NCBI GenBank assembly: GCA_016218805.1
Contig: JACRCW010000109.1
Coordinates: forward strand, 1 to 64,000
Length of the DNA stretch: 64,000 bases
DNA from: Deltaproteobacteria bacterium
GTDB taxonomy: Bacteria > Myxococcota > JACRCW01
Direction of reading: 5' to 3'
Shown here: piece after piece, positions 17,756 through 26,109 of the stretch
Position numbering within the stretch: the stretch's first letter is position 1
How the letters are laid out: each line of letters opens with the position of its first letter
Made by a program: the position numbers and the translations under genes
Notes under the pieces: model-generated
Databases searched by the model: none
Told to the model about the DNA's origin: nothing
What the model saw: only the letters and a program-made list of their open reading frames with translations

Positions 17756-17770
17756 GGCGTCCTCCTGCGG

Positions 17771-18751
17771 TCAGTGGCGGTGTTTCCCGCGGTGTCCCCC
17801 GCCCGCGGGCTCGGGCGCCGGCGCCGCGGGGGCTCCACCGTGATCATCATCGTCGTCGTCGTCGTGGTCGCCGTGTTCGGGCAGCGGCTGCGTGAACTTC
17901 TGGCCGGCCACTTCCAGCGTGAACGCCTTGCAGCCCTCCGGCACCGTGAACTCCAGCACGGCGGGCAGCCGCGCTTCATACACCTTCAGGACCTTGCCTT
18001 TGTCGTCGTACACCGTGCCGCCGGCGGCCACCGTCATGGTCCCGTCCACCAGCACCGCCACCAGTTCCGCCATCTCTTCCATGCGGTCCACGTGGCGGTG
18101 GCACCACAGGTGGCCCACGCCGGGGTACGCGTCGTGGGCAATCTCCTCCAGCACCTCTTCGTCCACCTGCGCGCCCACGCCCACCAGCACAAAGTTCAAC
18201 CGCGGCAACCGCCCCGCGGAGATCTCCTTGGCCACCTGGATGGCGTACGCCTTGACGTCCGCCACGTCGTGGATGTCGCTGTCCGTGATGATGACCGCCA
18301 GCCCGCGGCGTGCGCCCGCCTGCACCTGCTCCCGGATGTATGCCACGTAATCGCGCAGCACCGGGAGCATGATGGTGCCCTTGCCGTAGAAGCGCGGGCC
18401 CGGGAACTTGTAGGTGCGGGCTTCGGGGCCGGTGAGTTCGCCCACCATCTCCAGCTGGCTGCCGTCCCCGGTGGCCCAGTACGCGGTGCGCAGTTTTCCG
18501 TCGCGGTCCTTGCTGGCCAGGTACTCCAGCATCCAGTGCATCTGCGGTTCCACGTTGTTCCGCACCGGTCCCAGCTTGGCCAGGATGCCGCGGGGACCGT
18601 ACTCCGGCTCCATGGAGGCGCTGCCATCCATGTACAGCGCCACGTCCAGCCCCTCCACCGTGGGGTCGTGCAGCAGGGTGGCCGTGACCGCGCCGCCCCT
18701 GTTGTGCACGTCGGAGAACGGCTTCACCACCTGCTCGTGCTTGCCCGCCAT
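17771..18751 (-). CDS. vWA-domain protein with Asp-rich and His-rich tail
   Basis: A 326-aa cytoplasmic protein without a signal peptide. The vWA fold has the metal-ion site motif DGSAS (about residue 42) and a later VIITDSDIHD strand. The pattern LYMDGSASM... VEPQMHWMLEYLA... resembles vWA domains of the Ter stress systems (TerF/TerY type); that link is inferred. After the vWA domain comes a beta-rich module of about 60 residues (TVYDDKGKVLKVYEARLPAV), then an acidic run (HDDDDDDDH) and a Gly/His-rich end that could bind metal. GAGGTGAC precedes the ATG. It is a paralogue of the next gene upstream and is followed 15 bases later by a metal ATPase. Confidence 0.85.
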   Translation of the reverse strand: MAGKHEQVVKPFSDVHNRGGAVTATLLHDPTVEGLDVALYMDGSASMEPEYGPRGILAKLGPVRNNVEPQMHWMLEYLASKDRDGKLRTAYWATGDGSQLEMVGELTGPEARTYKFPGPRFYGKGTIMLPVLRDYVAYIREQVQAGARRGLAVIITDSDIHDVADVKAYAIQVAKEISAGRLPRLNFVLVGVGAQVDEEVLEEIAHDAYPGVGHLWCHRHVDRMEEMAELVAVLVDGTMTVAAGGTVYDDKGKVLKVYEARLPAVLEFTVPEGCKAFTLEVAGQKFTQPLPEHGDHDDDDDDDHGGAPAAPAPEPAGGGHRGKHRH

Positions 18752-18767
18752 GGCGTCACCTCGTCAC

Positions 18768-19724
18768 TCAGTGGTGATCGTCGTCGTCATCGTCGTCGTG
18801 GTCCTCTTCGCCGGGCAGCGGCTGCGTGTAGCGCTGGCCGCCCACCTCCAGCGTGAAGCTCTTGGCGCCCTCGGGCACGCTGAACTCCAGCACGGCGGGC
18901 AGGCGCCCCTCGTAGATCTTCACCACCTTGCCCTTGTCGTCGAACACCGTGCCGCCGGCGGCCACCGTCATGGTCTCGTCCACCAGCACCGCCACCAGTT
19001 CCGCCACCTGCTTGATTTCCGCCGCAATGCGGTGACACCACAGGTGCCCCACGCCCTTGTACTCTTCGTGGCAGATGTCCTCGAGCTGCTTCTCGTCGAC
19101 TCCGTCGCCCACGCCCACCAGGATGAAGTTGATGCGCGGCAGCTGCCCGCGCGCCATCTGGCCGGCCAGTTCCTTGGAATACGCCTTCACCTCGTCCGCG
19201 TCGTGAATCTGCCCGTCGGTGACAATGACGGCGCAACCGCGGCGCGCGCCCTGCGCCACCTGCTGCTTGAAGTACCCCACGTAGTCCTTGAGCGCGGGGG
19301 TGAGGACGGTGCGGTTCCCCATGCGCTTGGGCCCGGGGACCTTGTAGCCCTTGACGTCCACGCCCTTGAGTTCGCCAATGACCTCCACATCGCGGCCGCT
19401 GCCGCATGCCCAGTAGGCCACGCGCAGCAGGCCGTTGCGGTCCTTGGTGGCCAGGTACTCCAGCATCCACTGCACCTGCGGTTCCACCTGGTTGGGCAGG
19501 ACCTCCTCGGTGCGCGGCTTGCCAAACAGCCACCCGATGATCCCGCCGCCGCTGACCTTCTTCTTGTTCTCGTACTCCTCCTGCATGCTGCCGCTGCCAT
19601 CCATGTAGATGGCCATGTCCAGGCCCTCCACCGTGGGGTCGTGCAGCAGGGTGGCCTTCACCACGCCGTGCTCCACGTGCAGATCAGAGAACGGTTCCAC
19701 CGGGCGTTCATGGTCGTGGGACAT
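18768..19724 (-). CDS. vWA-domain protein with acidic C-terminal tail
   Basis: A 318-aa paralogue of the neighbouring vWA protein. It shares the opening VEPFSDLH...LLHDPTVEGLD, the DGSGS metal-site motif, VIVTDGQIHD and the C-terminal beta module (GTVFDDKGKVVKIYEGRLPAV). It differs by an insert of about 20 residues after the metal-site motif (GGGIIGWLFGKP) and ends in an Asp run closed by His-His. The start at 19724 (MSHDHERP) has GGAGGGG upstream; the longer open frame is not preferred. The gap to the next vWA gene is 16 bases, so they are surely cotranscribed. Confidence 0.85.
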   Translation of the reverse strand: MSHDHERPVEPFSDLHVEHGVVKATLLHDPTVEGLDMAIYMDGSGSMQEEYENKKKVSGGGIIGWLFGKPRTEEVLPNQVEPQVQWMLEYLATKDRNGLLRVAYWACGSGRDVEVIGELKGVDVKGYKVPGPKRMGNRTVLTPALKDYVGYFKQQVAQGARRGCAVIVTDGQIHDADEVKAYSKELAGQMARGQLPRINFILVGVGDGVDEKQLEDICHEEYKGVGHLWCHRIAAEIKQVAELVAVLVDETMTVAAGGTVFDDKGKVVKIYEGRLPAVLEFSVPEGAKSFTLEVGGQRYTQPLPGEEDHDDDDDDDHH

Positions 19725-19807
19725 GCGGTCCCCTCCGCGTGCTGGGCGCCCGCCGCGGGCGCGCGGGCGTTCTACACCGGTGCCCGGGGCACGCACACGG
19801 CCCCCAC

Positions 19808-21103
19808 CTATTCAAAGTCCTTCATCCAGTCCGGCTTGCGGCCGGGCCCGGGCTGGTCCGCTCCCGCCGCCGGCGCGCGGGTCGCCGGCGCACGGGTGGA
19901 CGGGAAGTCGCGCATCCAGTCGGTGGCGGCGGGCGGCGCGGGCGTCCGCGCGCGCGGCCGTGCGGTGATCCGCGTGACGCGCACCGGCCCCGCGCCGGGC
20001 GCGGTGAAATCGCGCATCCAGTCCGCCGGTCCCGCCGGCAGCGTTGGGGCGGGTCCGGCGGGCGCCGGGCGGTGTGGCACCGGCGGCGCGGTCCCGCGCG
20101 CCGGTCCGGGGCGCGGCACCACCGGGCTCACGCCGCGGAGCGACAGGCAGTCCGCCAACGCGCGGGCCCGCGGGGTGGGCCAGCCGGGGAACAGTCCCAG
20201 CGCCGCGCGGGCCAGCTCCAGGAAGTCCTGCACGCTCCCCTCCGGCGGCAGGTCCGTCTTCTCCTGCGCCAGCCAACCGAACACGCTGTTGAGCATCCCC
20301 CCGTCGACACCGCCGGCGCGCTGCTTCACCGCCGTGTTCCCCTTCACCAGGTAGCCGTTGGCCGCCAGCTCGCTCTCCAACAGCGCGCGGCTGGGAACGG
20401 GAATCACCGTGTCACGCAGCGGATGGTCCACCCTTTCGTGCCGCAGGTCCGCCTGCAGCGCCCCCAGCAGGTCATGGATCATCTGCGCCACCAGCAGCTC
20501 GTTGGCCACGTCCTCCAGGCCCAGCTCCGCGGGCGCCATGGGATAGGCCAGCACCAGCGCGTGCCCGGTGACCGTCTCCACGTCATCACCGCCCGGCAGC
20601 AGCGCGTGGAAGCACAGCCCGGTGCTCCCCGGACCCGGCGTGCGGAACGCCGCAGCAGCCCCCTGCACCAGCGCCCCCAGCAGGTCCGCGCGCGTCACCG
20701 TCAACCGCCCGCGCACGCCGGGACCGGCGGTCTCCGGCACCGGCCCCACCAATGAGCCGAACAGGTGCACGGGATCATTGAGCCCCGGCGTGGCCAGCGG
20801 CTGCTCCAGCGCCTGGACGTCCATGAGCCACAGCTCAGAGGCCCGCAGGGTCCAGGCGGGGCCGGGACTGCTCAGCTGGTGGTGGCTCAGGTCCTCGCGC
20901 ACGGAGGGCGGCAAGTCTGACGCCCGCGCGGAAACTCCGCGCAACGTCCCGGCAGCGTCAGCGCAGACCGCCAACTCCGTCTCCTGGCGGTGCGGACCGG
21001 AAAGACGCAGCAGGTCCAGCGCGCGCCGGGGAGGCAGCGGCGCACCCGGTGCGCCGGCGTCACCACTGTGGGCGACAAAATGCCTGGGAACGGTGGGCGC
21101 CAT
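19808..21103 (-). CDS. Unknown protein with three C-terminal DWM[RK]DF motifs
   Basis: A 431-aa protein with no recognised domain. Residues 1-300 look globular and mixed alpha/beta (ALDLLRLSG, ELWLMDVQALEQ). After about 315 it turns Pro/Ala/Arg-rich and carries three copies of a short motif: DWMRDF at about 361 and 395 and DWMKDF at 425, the last almost at the C-terminus. They are separated by disordered-looking spacers of 28 and 24 residues, which looks like a multivalent docking tail. The ATG at 21103 has AAGGTG nine bases upstream; a GTG at 21115 is the alternative. It lies between a winged-helix regulator and two vWA genes on the same strand. Confidence 0.75.
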   Translation of the reverse strand: MAPTVPRHFVAHSGDAGAPGAPLPPRRALDLLRLSGPHRQETELAVCADAAGTLRGVSARASDLPPSVREDLSHHQLSSPGPAWTLRASELWLMDVQALEQPLATPGLNDPVHLFGSLVGPVPETAGPGVRGRLTVTRADLLGALVQGAAAAFRTPGPGSTGLCFHALLPGGDDVETVTGHALVLAYPMAPAELGLEDVANELLVAQMIHDLLGALQADLRHERVDHPLRDTVIPVPSRALLESELAANGYLVKGNTAVKQRAGGVDGGMLNSVFGWLAQEKTDLPPEGSVQDFLELARAALGLFPGWPTPRARALADCLSLRGVSPVVPRPGPARGTAPPVPHRPAPAGPAPTLPAGPADWMRDFTAPGAGPVRVTRITARPRARTPAPPAATDWMRDFPSTRAPATRAPAAGADQPGPGRKPDWMKDFE

Positions 21104-21153
21104 CTGCGGCCGCACCTTGGCGCCGCAACGCCGCGTTCTTCAAGCGGCGCCGC

Positions 21154-21522
21154 TCAGGGTCTGGGAGAGTCTTCCCCGGCGCCCTTGGACGCGGGGAAGA
21201 GGTCCGGTGCATCCGGCGCTCCTTCCAGCGTGGCGGCAATGTCCTTCAGCGCTCGCGCGTGGGACACCACGCGCCGCAGGCCGTCATCCGTGAGCCGGTA
21301 CAACGTACGGGTACGCCCAAGGGGCGCCTCCCGTTGGCTCGCAATGACGCCGGACTGCTCCAGCGCGCGCAGGTGGGACAGCAGGTTGCCACCTGAAAGC
21401 CCGAGGTCCTCCCTCAGCGTGGTGAAGTCCACGGGCGAGCCGCGGCGCCTCAACAAACCAAGGATTGCCAACCGGGTTTCCGGGTGAATGGACTTGTCCA
21501 GGGGAAGAGGTCTGCGAAACAT
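21154..21522 (-). CDS. Winged-helix transcriptional regulator
   Basis: A 122-aa DNA-binding protein of the MarR/ArsR-like winged-helix class (PF13601 style). Visible features are IHPETRLAILGLLRR, FTTLREDLGLSGGNLLSHLRALEQSGVI (recognition helix) and the wing RTLYRLTDDGL. No metal-binding Cys pair of classic ArsR is present. The start at 21522 (MFRRPLPLDKSIH) fits the family; the upstream 23 codons add nothing recognisable. It is the first gene of a minus-strand run leading through the DWM-motif protein and vWA pair to the metal ATPase, so local control of that run is likely. Confidence 0.85.
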   Translation of the reverse strand: MFRRPLPLDKSIHPETRLAILGLLRRRGSPVDFTTLREDLGLSGGNLLSHLRALEQSGVIASQREAPLGRTRTLYRLTDDGLRRVVSHARALKDIAATLEGAPDAPDLFPASKGAGEDSPRP

Positions 21523-21684
21523 TCTCGAGATGTACGGACAGTGGGACCCCAGCGCAAGTCGATCCCGCACATTCTGCATTCTGTCACGCAACCTCGCGGC
21601 ATTCTGCCGCGCCGTGTGGCATTCAACCGCGCGGCATCACGGCTGTTTCGCGCCCTGGAGCCTGGGCACTAGGTTGGGTGATCC

Positions 21685-22494
21685 ATGGAGATCACGCGCC
21701 GCGCTTTGCACGTGGACATGGACGAGATCCTGGCCGGCTTCAGCCGGGACCGGGATGACCCCATGGTTCCTCACCTGGACCTGGAGACAGGTGGCGTCCG
21801 GTTCCGCTGGAGCCCCGGTGAGACCTGGGCCGGGGATACGGACGACCACCCGGAGGACGAGGACAGCCGGCTCATCCGGACCCGCCCGCGGCAGTTTACG
21901 GAGATTCCGCGGATTGAGCCCCACGAGGACGCGCGCCTGATGGAGCGGTTCATTGCCCGGCTGGACGAACCGGACGTTCAGGAGCTGCTGACCGGCGCCC
22001 TGAAGCGCCGGCACGGCTTGGGCGCGTTCCGGGCCACGCTGCGCGGCTACCCGGACCTGGCGGCCCGCTGGGAGCGCACCCTGCATGACAGCCGCCTCAA
22101 GGAGGCCCGCCACTGGCTGGAAATGATCGGCGTGGACGCCACCTGGCAACTGCGACGGGAACCTCCGCAGGTGGCGCCCAAGACCCACGCCCGGGAAACA
22201 CCCCATGCCCACCTGGTGCACCTGCTGGTGCTGGGGCGGGCGTCGGGGACGGGTGGCGTGGCAGTTCGCCGGCAGGTTGTGCGTCCGGGCCAGGCGCGCG
22301 GGCACTTCCGCCGCTACTGCCGCCAACTGTGCGAACTCAAGGGCGTGGGCTGGCGGAACCGGTTTGTGGAGGACCGGGATGCATTCACGCTGGAGGACGT
22401 CACCCTCCGCCACGGCGAAGATTGGGTGGAGGTGGAGGTTGCCGTCCCGGCCGACGTGGCACTGCAGTTTGGTCCGCCGGGGCGCACTATCTGA
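21685..22494 (+). CDS. UPF0158-family protein with C-terminal extension
   Basis: A 269-aa protein. The first 150 residues match the UPF0158 pattern: PHLDLETGGVRFRWSP, an acidic stretch, FIARLDEPDVQELLTGAL, GAFRATLRGYPDLAARWER and DSRLKEARHWLEMIGV. The remaining 115 residues form an extra beta-rich part (HAHLVHLLVLGRASGTGGVAV) not usual for the family. Its biochemical role is unknown. It is divergent from the regulator gene at 21522 and overlaps the convergent dipeptidase gene by eight bases. Confidence 0.78.
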   Translation: MEITRRALHVDMDEILAGFSRDRDDPMVPHLDLETGGVRFRWSPGETWAGDTDDHPEDEDSRLIRTRPRQFTEIPRIEPHEDARLMERFIARLDEPDVQELLTGALKRRHGLGAFRATLRGYPDLAARWERTLHDSRLKEARHWLEMIGVDATWQLRREPPQVAPKTHARETPHAHLVHLLVLGRASGTGGVAVRRQVVRPGQARGHFRRYCRQLCELKGVGWRNRFVEDRDAFTLEDVTLRHGEDWVEVEVAVPADVALQFGPPGRTI

Positions 22495-23647
22495 GGTTGG
22501 CGCGCAACACCCGCAGGACGTTTCCTCCCATCACGCGTGCCACCACGTCGTCCGGGTGGCCGCGCGCCCGCAGCGCGTGGGTGACTTCCACCCAGCCCGC
22601 GGCGTCAATGGGCGTGGTCACCGCGCCGTCAAAGTCGCTCCCCAGCCCCACGTGGTCCGGCCCCGCCACCCGCAGGGCGTGCTCCATGGCGGATACCGTC
22701 GCCGCCACGTCGGTACCGCATACGGCGCCTTCAAACAGCGCAATGCCCACCACGCCGCCGGTCCGCGCCACCGCGCGCAGCTGTTCGTCCGTCAGGTTGC
22801 GCGGGCCCGGGCAGGTGGCCTGCACGCCGGTGTGACTGACCACCACCGGGTGATGGGACAGCGCCAGCGCCTGGTCAAACGCCGCCGGCGACGCGTGGGC
22901 CAGGTCCAGCGTGAAGCCCATCTCGTCGGCGCGGGCCACCACCACGCGTCCCAGCTGGGTCAGACCGCCGCGGCTCCAGCCGTGCGCGCTCCCGGCCACC
23001 GCATTGTCCGTGAAATGTGAGATGCCCAGCAGGCGGAAGCCCTCCGCGTAGAGGGACAGCAGGTTCTCCACCTGGCCCTCCAGCGGGTAGGCGCCCTCCG
23101 TCCCCAGCAGCGCGCCCACCACGGGGCTTCCCGCGGCGCGCGCGGCCAGGACTTCTTCCAGTTCCGCGCGCGTCTTCACCACGCGCAACTCCGTGCCCTG
23201 GGTGGCGTCCACCAGCTGCCGCGCCTGCGCCAGCGCCCGCCCCAGCGGCGAAAACCACGTGGACGCGGGCCATCCGTGCGCAAACGCGAGCAAGGCCGCG
23301 GTGTCCAGCAGGTCCACGTTGGTGGTCATGGTCTGCGGGAACGGCGTGCTGGTCACCACCCCAAACACCTGCAGTGCCACGTTCCCCTGCACCAGGCGCG
23401 GCAGGTCCACCTGGCCGCGGTCCGCCCGCCACGCCAGCCCGCGGCTCCACAACAGCGTGTCCGCGTGCAGGTCCGCCACCACCAGCGAGTTGTGCAGACG
23501 CCGGGAAGACGGGTCCGCGGCCGGCGGTCCGGCGGCCACCACGCGGTTGAGCATCCGGTCCGCGTAGCGGTCCAGGCCGCTGCGCAACACCACGGCGAGC
23601 GTCAGTGGCGCCAGGAGCAGACCCAGGGCAAGGAGCCGGCGGCGCAT
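22487..23647 (-). CDS. Membrane dipeptidase (peptidase family M19)
   Basis: M19 enzymes are zinc dipeptidases of the amidohydrolase fold that cut dipeptides. The 386-aa protein begins with an uncleaved-looking membrane anchor or signal peptide (LLALGLLLAPLTLAVVL). Metal-site motifs appear in order: DLHADTL (about 60), GTEGAYPL, GISHFTDN, LDLAHAS, PVVVSHTG and GLGSDFDG. All are intact, so it should be active in the periplasm. The C-terminal MGGNVLRVLRANL is the usual family end. It stands 32 bases downstream of the PPC-repeat protein gene on the same strand. Confidence 0.92.
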   Translation of the reverse strand: MRRRLLALGLLLAPLTLAVVLRSGLDRYADRMLNRVVAAGPPAADPSSRRLHNSLVVADLHADTLLWSRGLAWRADRGQVDLPRLVQGNVALQVFGVVTSTPFPQTMTTNVDLLDTAALLAFAHGWPASTWFSPLGRALAQARQLVDATQGTELRVVKTRAELEEVLAARAAGSPVVGALLGTEGAYPLEGQVENLLSLYAEGFRLLGISHFTDNAVAGSAHGWSRGGLTQLGRVVVARADEMGFTLDLAHASPAAFDQALALSHHPVVVSHTGVQATCPGPRNLTDEQLRAVARTGGVVGIALFEGAVCGTDVAATVSAMEHALRVAGPDHVGLGSDFDGAVTTPIDAAGWVEVTHALRARGHPDDVVARVMGGNVLRVLRANLR

Positions 23648-23679
23648 GCGGACCCGTTACCCGCACGCACCCAGCTGCG

Positions 23680-26070
23680 TCACGGGAACTCCACGTGCAG
23701 CTGGTAGCCCATCACCACGGTGGCGTCCGCGTAGCCCCGCACCGCCACGTGGTAGCGGCCCGGCGCCAACGCGGTGAGCGCCGGGTCCTGCGGCGCCGCC
23801 CCGCTTCCGTCCAGCAGCGAGCAGGTGCCCCAGCCGTCGTCGTCGTCCGCGGCCAGCTGTGCGCCGGCCCCGTCCGGCCACACCTCAAGCATCGTGTCCG
23901 CGGGGCACCCCGTGCCGGGCAGGTCGGTCGTGTAGATCCGCGGAGAACCACCCGCCGGCAGGTCCAGCACGAACCAGTCGTAGTCACCCAGCGGTGCCAC
24001 GTTGCCGGCCACGCGGCCCCCCGCCGGCAGCAACTGCCCCGCCCCCGGCAGCCGCGACTGTGCACTGTCCGCGCTCCCGTTGGGCTCCACCTCAAACGGC
24101 ATTTCCGTCAGACACCCGGCGCACCCGTCACCGGCCGCTGTGTTCCCGTCGTCGCATTGCTCGCCGGTCTGGAGCACCAGGTCACCGCAGCCCGGCGGAC
24201 GGACCTGCGCCCGCAGCACGTAGGTCACCGCCAGCCGCCCGCCAGATGGCGACGTGACTCTCAGGAAATAGCGCCCGGCCGCGAGACCCGCGGCCCCCGG
24301 CTGCACCCGCGGATCCAGCGCCAGGCACCCCACCCCATACTGCGCGCTGGCAAGCACCGTCCCCGCGCCGTCCAGCAGGTCCAGCCCCAGCGCAGCGTAC
24401 TCCGGGCACCCTCCCAGGCCGTTGTCCAACTGAGCAGCGAGCGTGGAGGCGGAGTCATTCACGTCCAGCGCAAACCAGTCCTGGTCCGTGCTCACCGGGT
24501 CCAGCCGTCCCTTCAGCGCCACCGGCGCCGCCACCGCTTCTGCCAACGTGTTGTTGGGCTCCGTCTCGGAAACCAGCGGCTCGGCCAGCACGCACCCGGG
24601 CGCACAGCCGCTCACGGGCGCGTCGCATTCCTCGGGCGGCTGCAGGATCCCGTCGCCGCAGGCAGGTGCCGTCAGCCAAACCAGCAGCATCCAGGCGTAC
24701 ACGTCACCGTCCACGGAGGGCTGCACGTGGACCTGGTATTCCCCGGGCGGGAGCGCCCGCAGTTCAGGACGCGCCGCCGGCGTGAAGGTGTCGCACGTCC
24801 AGGAGGAGATGACCGGTGCGCCTGCACCGTGCAGCACCAGGTCGCCGTTGAACGGGCAGAGACCGCGGTCGTCCACCAGCGTCAGCGTCACATCCGAGGT
24901 GCTGCCCAGCGAGAAGCCCAGCCAGTCCCCGTCACTGGGCACCGACGAGCACAGGAACCCCGCCGTCCCGGCCACCAGCATCGTCGCCGTCGCCTGCGTG
25001 TCGTCCGGCTCCCGCTCCGGCGTCAGCAGCGCTTCCGTCCGGCACGCGGGGTCGCAGCCGTCGCCGGGCACGGTGTTGCCGTCGTCGCAGGTTTCGCCCG
25101 GGTCCACCAGCGTGTTGGGGCAGCCCGCCGGGATGACCTCCACGTCCAGCGCGTAGGCCGGCATGAGACGGTCTGCGCGAAATGGCTGGACCCGCAGCGT
25201 GTAGGTGCCCGCGGGCAGGCGGTGCAGTTTCCGCTGCACGCGCGGATCCAGCAGTGAGCACAGCGTGCCCGACCAGCCGTCGTCGTTCTCCGCCACCAGC
25301 GTGTCATCCGCCGCCCACAGCCCCAGCACCGGGTCAGCGCCCTGCGGGCAGCCGCCCGCCCCGTCCGTCACCGATGCACGCACCGACAGGAACGGTGCGG
25401 ACAGCTCCAACGTGTAGACGTCCGTGTCCACGGTGGCGGGCGTCACGGGGTTCAGCCCCCCCAGCACCCGCAGCGCGGGCGCGGGGTCCAGCCGCTGCCC
25501 CGCGGCGGGGACGTCGTTCGGTTCCACCTCCGTCACCACCGGCCACGGAGGGGCGGATGACGATGATGATGATGGTGACGACGAAGTGGCTGACCACGAC
25601 GAGGCCGTCGGTGACGACGAAGCGGTGCCCTGGCTGGTTGAAGACGAGGCCGCGAAGGACCCCGCGGACGACCCACCCGCGAACGACGACGCCACCCCGG
25701 AGCTGGCCGCCCCCGTGGACGTGGTCACCGCGGAGGTGGCGGCGGTGGATGACGGCGGGAGGCTGGTGGTGGAGGCACTCTGGGATGTGGACGACGCGGG
25801 CGTCCCGGAGGACGACGGGCCGCCCACCGATCCGGACGACGCGGGCGCGCTGGTGGCGCCTGACGACGCCACCCCGGAGGACCCGCCACCCGGCCCCGCC
25901 GTCACGCACACGCCGTCCCGGCAGGCCTCCACCTGCGCGCAGTCCCGCGCTGAGTTGCACTGCCGCATGCACGCACCGTCCCGGGACACGGTGTCATCCG
26001 GGCAGGGCGAGCACGCCCACGCCCAGACCGCCACGCCCGATATGACCAGGACCCGCTGCGCGGAGTGCAT
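23680..26070 (-). CDS. Secreted protein with cysteine-rich repeats and several PPC-like domains
   Basis: A 796-aa exported protein. After the signal peptide comes a small Cys cluster (DGACMRQCNSARDCAQ) and a Ser/Thr/Ala-rich linker of about 110 residues. Then four modules follow, each beginning with EVEPN/EREPDD/ETEPNN/EVEPNG and carrying a jelly-roll of the PPC type (GTYTLRVQPF, GEYQVHVQP, GRYFLRVTS, GRYHVAVRG). Between them lie myxobacterial cysteine-rich repeats (GETCDDGNTVPGDGCDPAC, GEQCDDGNTAAGDGC). No protease domain is present, so it is a stand-alone binding or surface protein. The ATG at 26070 is preferred over a TTG at 26079. Confidence 0.82.
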   Translation of the reverse strand: MHSAQRVLVISGVAVWAWACSPCPDDTVSRDGACMRQCNSARDCAQVEACRDGVCVTAGPGGGSSGVASSGATSAPASSGSVGGPSSSGTPASSTSQSASTTSLPPSSTAATSAVTTSTGAASSGVASSFAGGSSAGSFAASSSTSQGTASSSPTASSWSATSSSPSSSSSSAPPWPVVTEVEPNDVPAAGQRLDPAPALRVLGGLNPVTPATVDTDVYTLELSAPFLSVRASVTDGAGGCPQGADPVLGLWAADDTLVAENDDGWSGTLCSLLDPRVQRKLHRLPAGTYTLRVQPFRADRLMPAYALDVEVIPAGCPNTLVDPGETCDDGNTVPGDGCDPACRTEALLTPEREPDDTQATATMLVAGTAGFLCSSVPSDGDWLGFSLGSTSDVTLTLVDDRGLCPFNGDLVLHGAGAPVISSWTCDTFTPAARPELRALPPGEYQVHVQPSVDGDVYAWMLLVWLTAPACGDGILQPPEECDAPVSGCAPGCVLAEPLVSETEPNNTLAEAVAAPVALKGRLDPVSTDQDWFALDVNDSASTLAAQLDNGLGGCPEYAALGLDLLDGAGTVLASAQYGVGCLALDPRVQPGAAGLAAGRYFLRVTSPSGGRLAVTYVLRAQVRPPGCGDLVLQTGEQCDDGNTAAGDGCAGCLTEMPFEVEPNGSADSAQSRLPGAGQLLPAGGRVAGNVAPLGDYDWFVLDLPAGGSPRIYTTDLPGTGCPADTMLEVWPDGAGAQLAADDDDGWGTCSLLDGSGAAPQDPALTALAPGRYHVAVRGYADATVVMGYQLHVEFP

Positions 26071-26109
26071 CGCCCGCAAGGATAGACAACCCGCGCCCGC
26101 GGCGCACCT

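Noticed and set aside
15152..18856. A 1234-codon open frame on the plus strand, rich in His, Arg and Leu
   Set aside because: It lies exactly opposite the metal ATPase and vWA genes. Those have clear motifs, ribosome sites and correct codon bias; the long antisense frame results from the high GC content.
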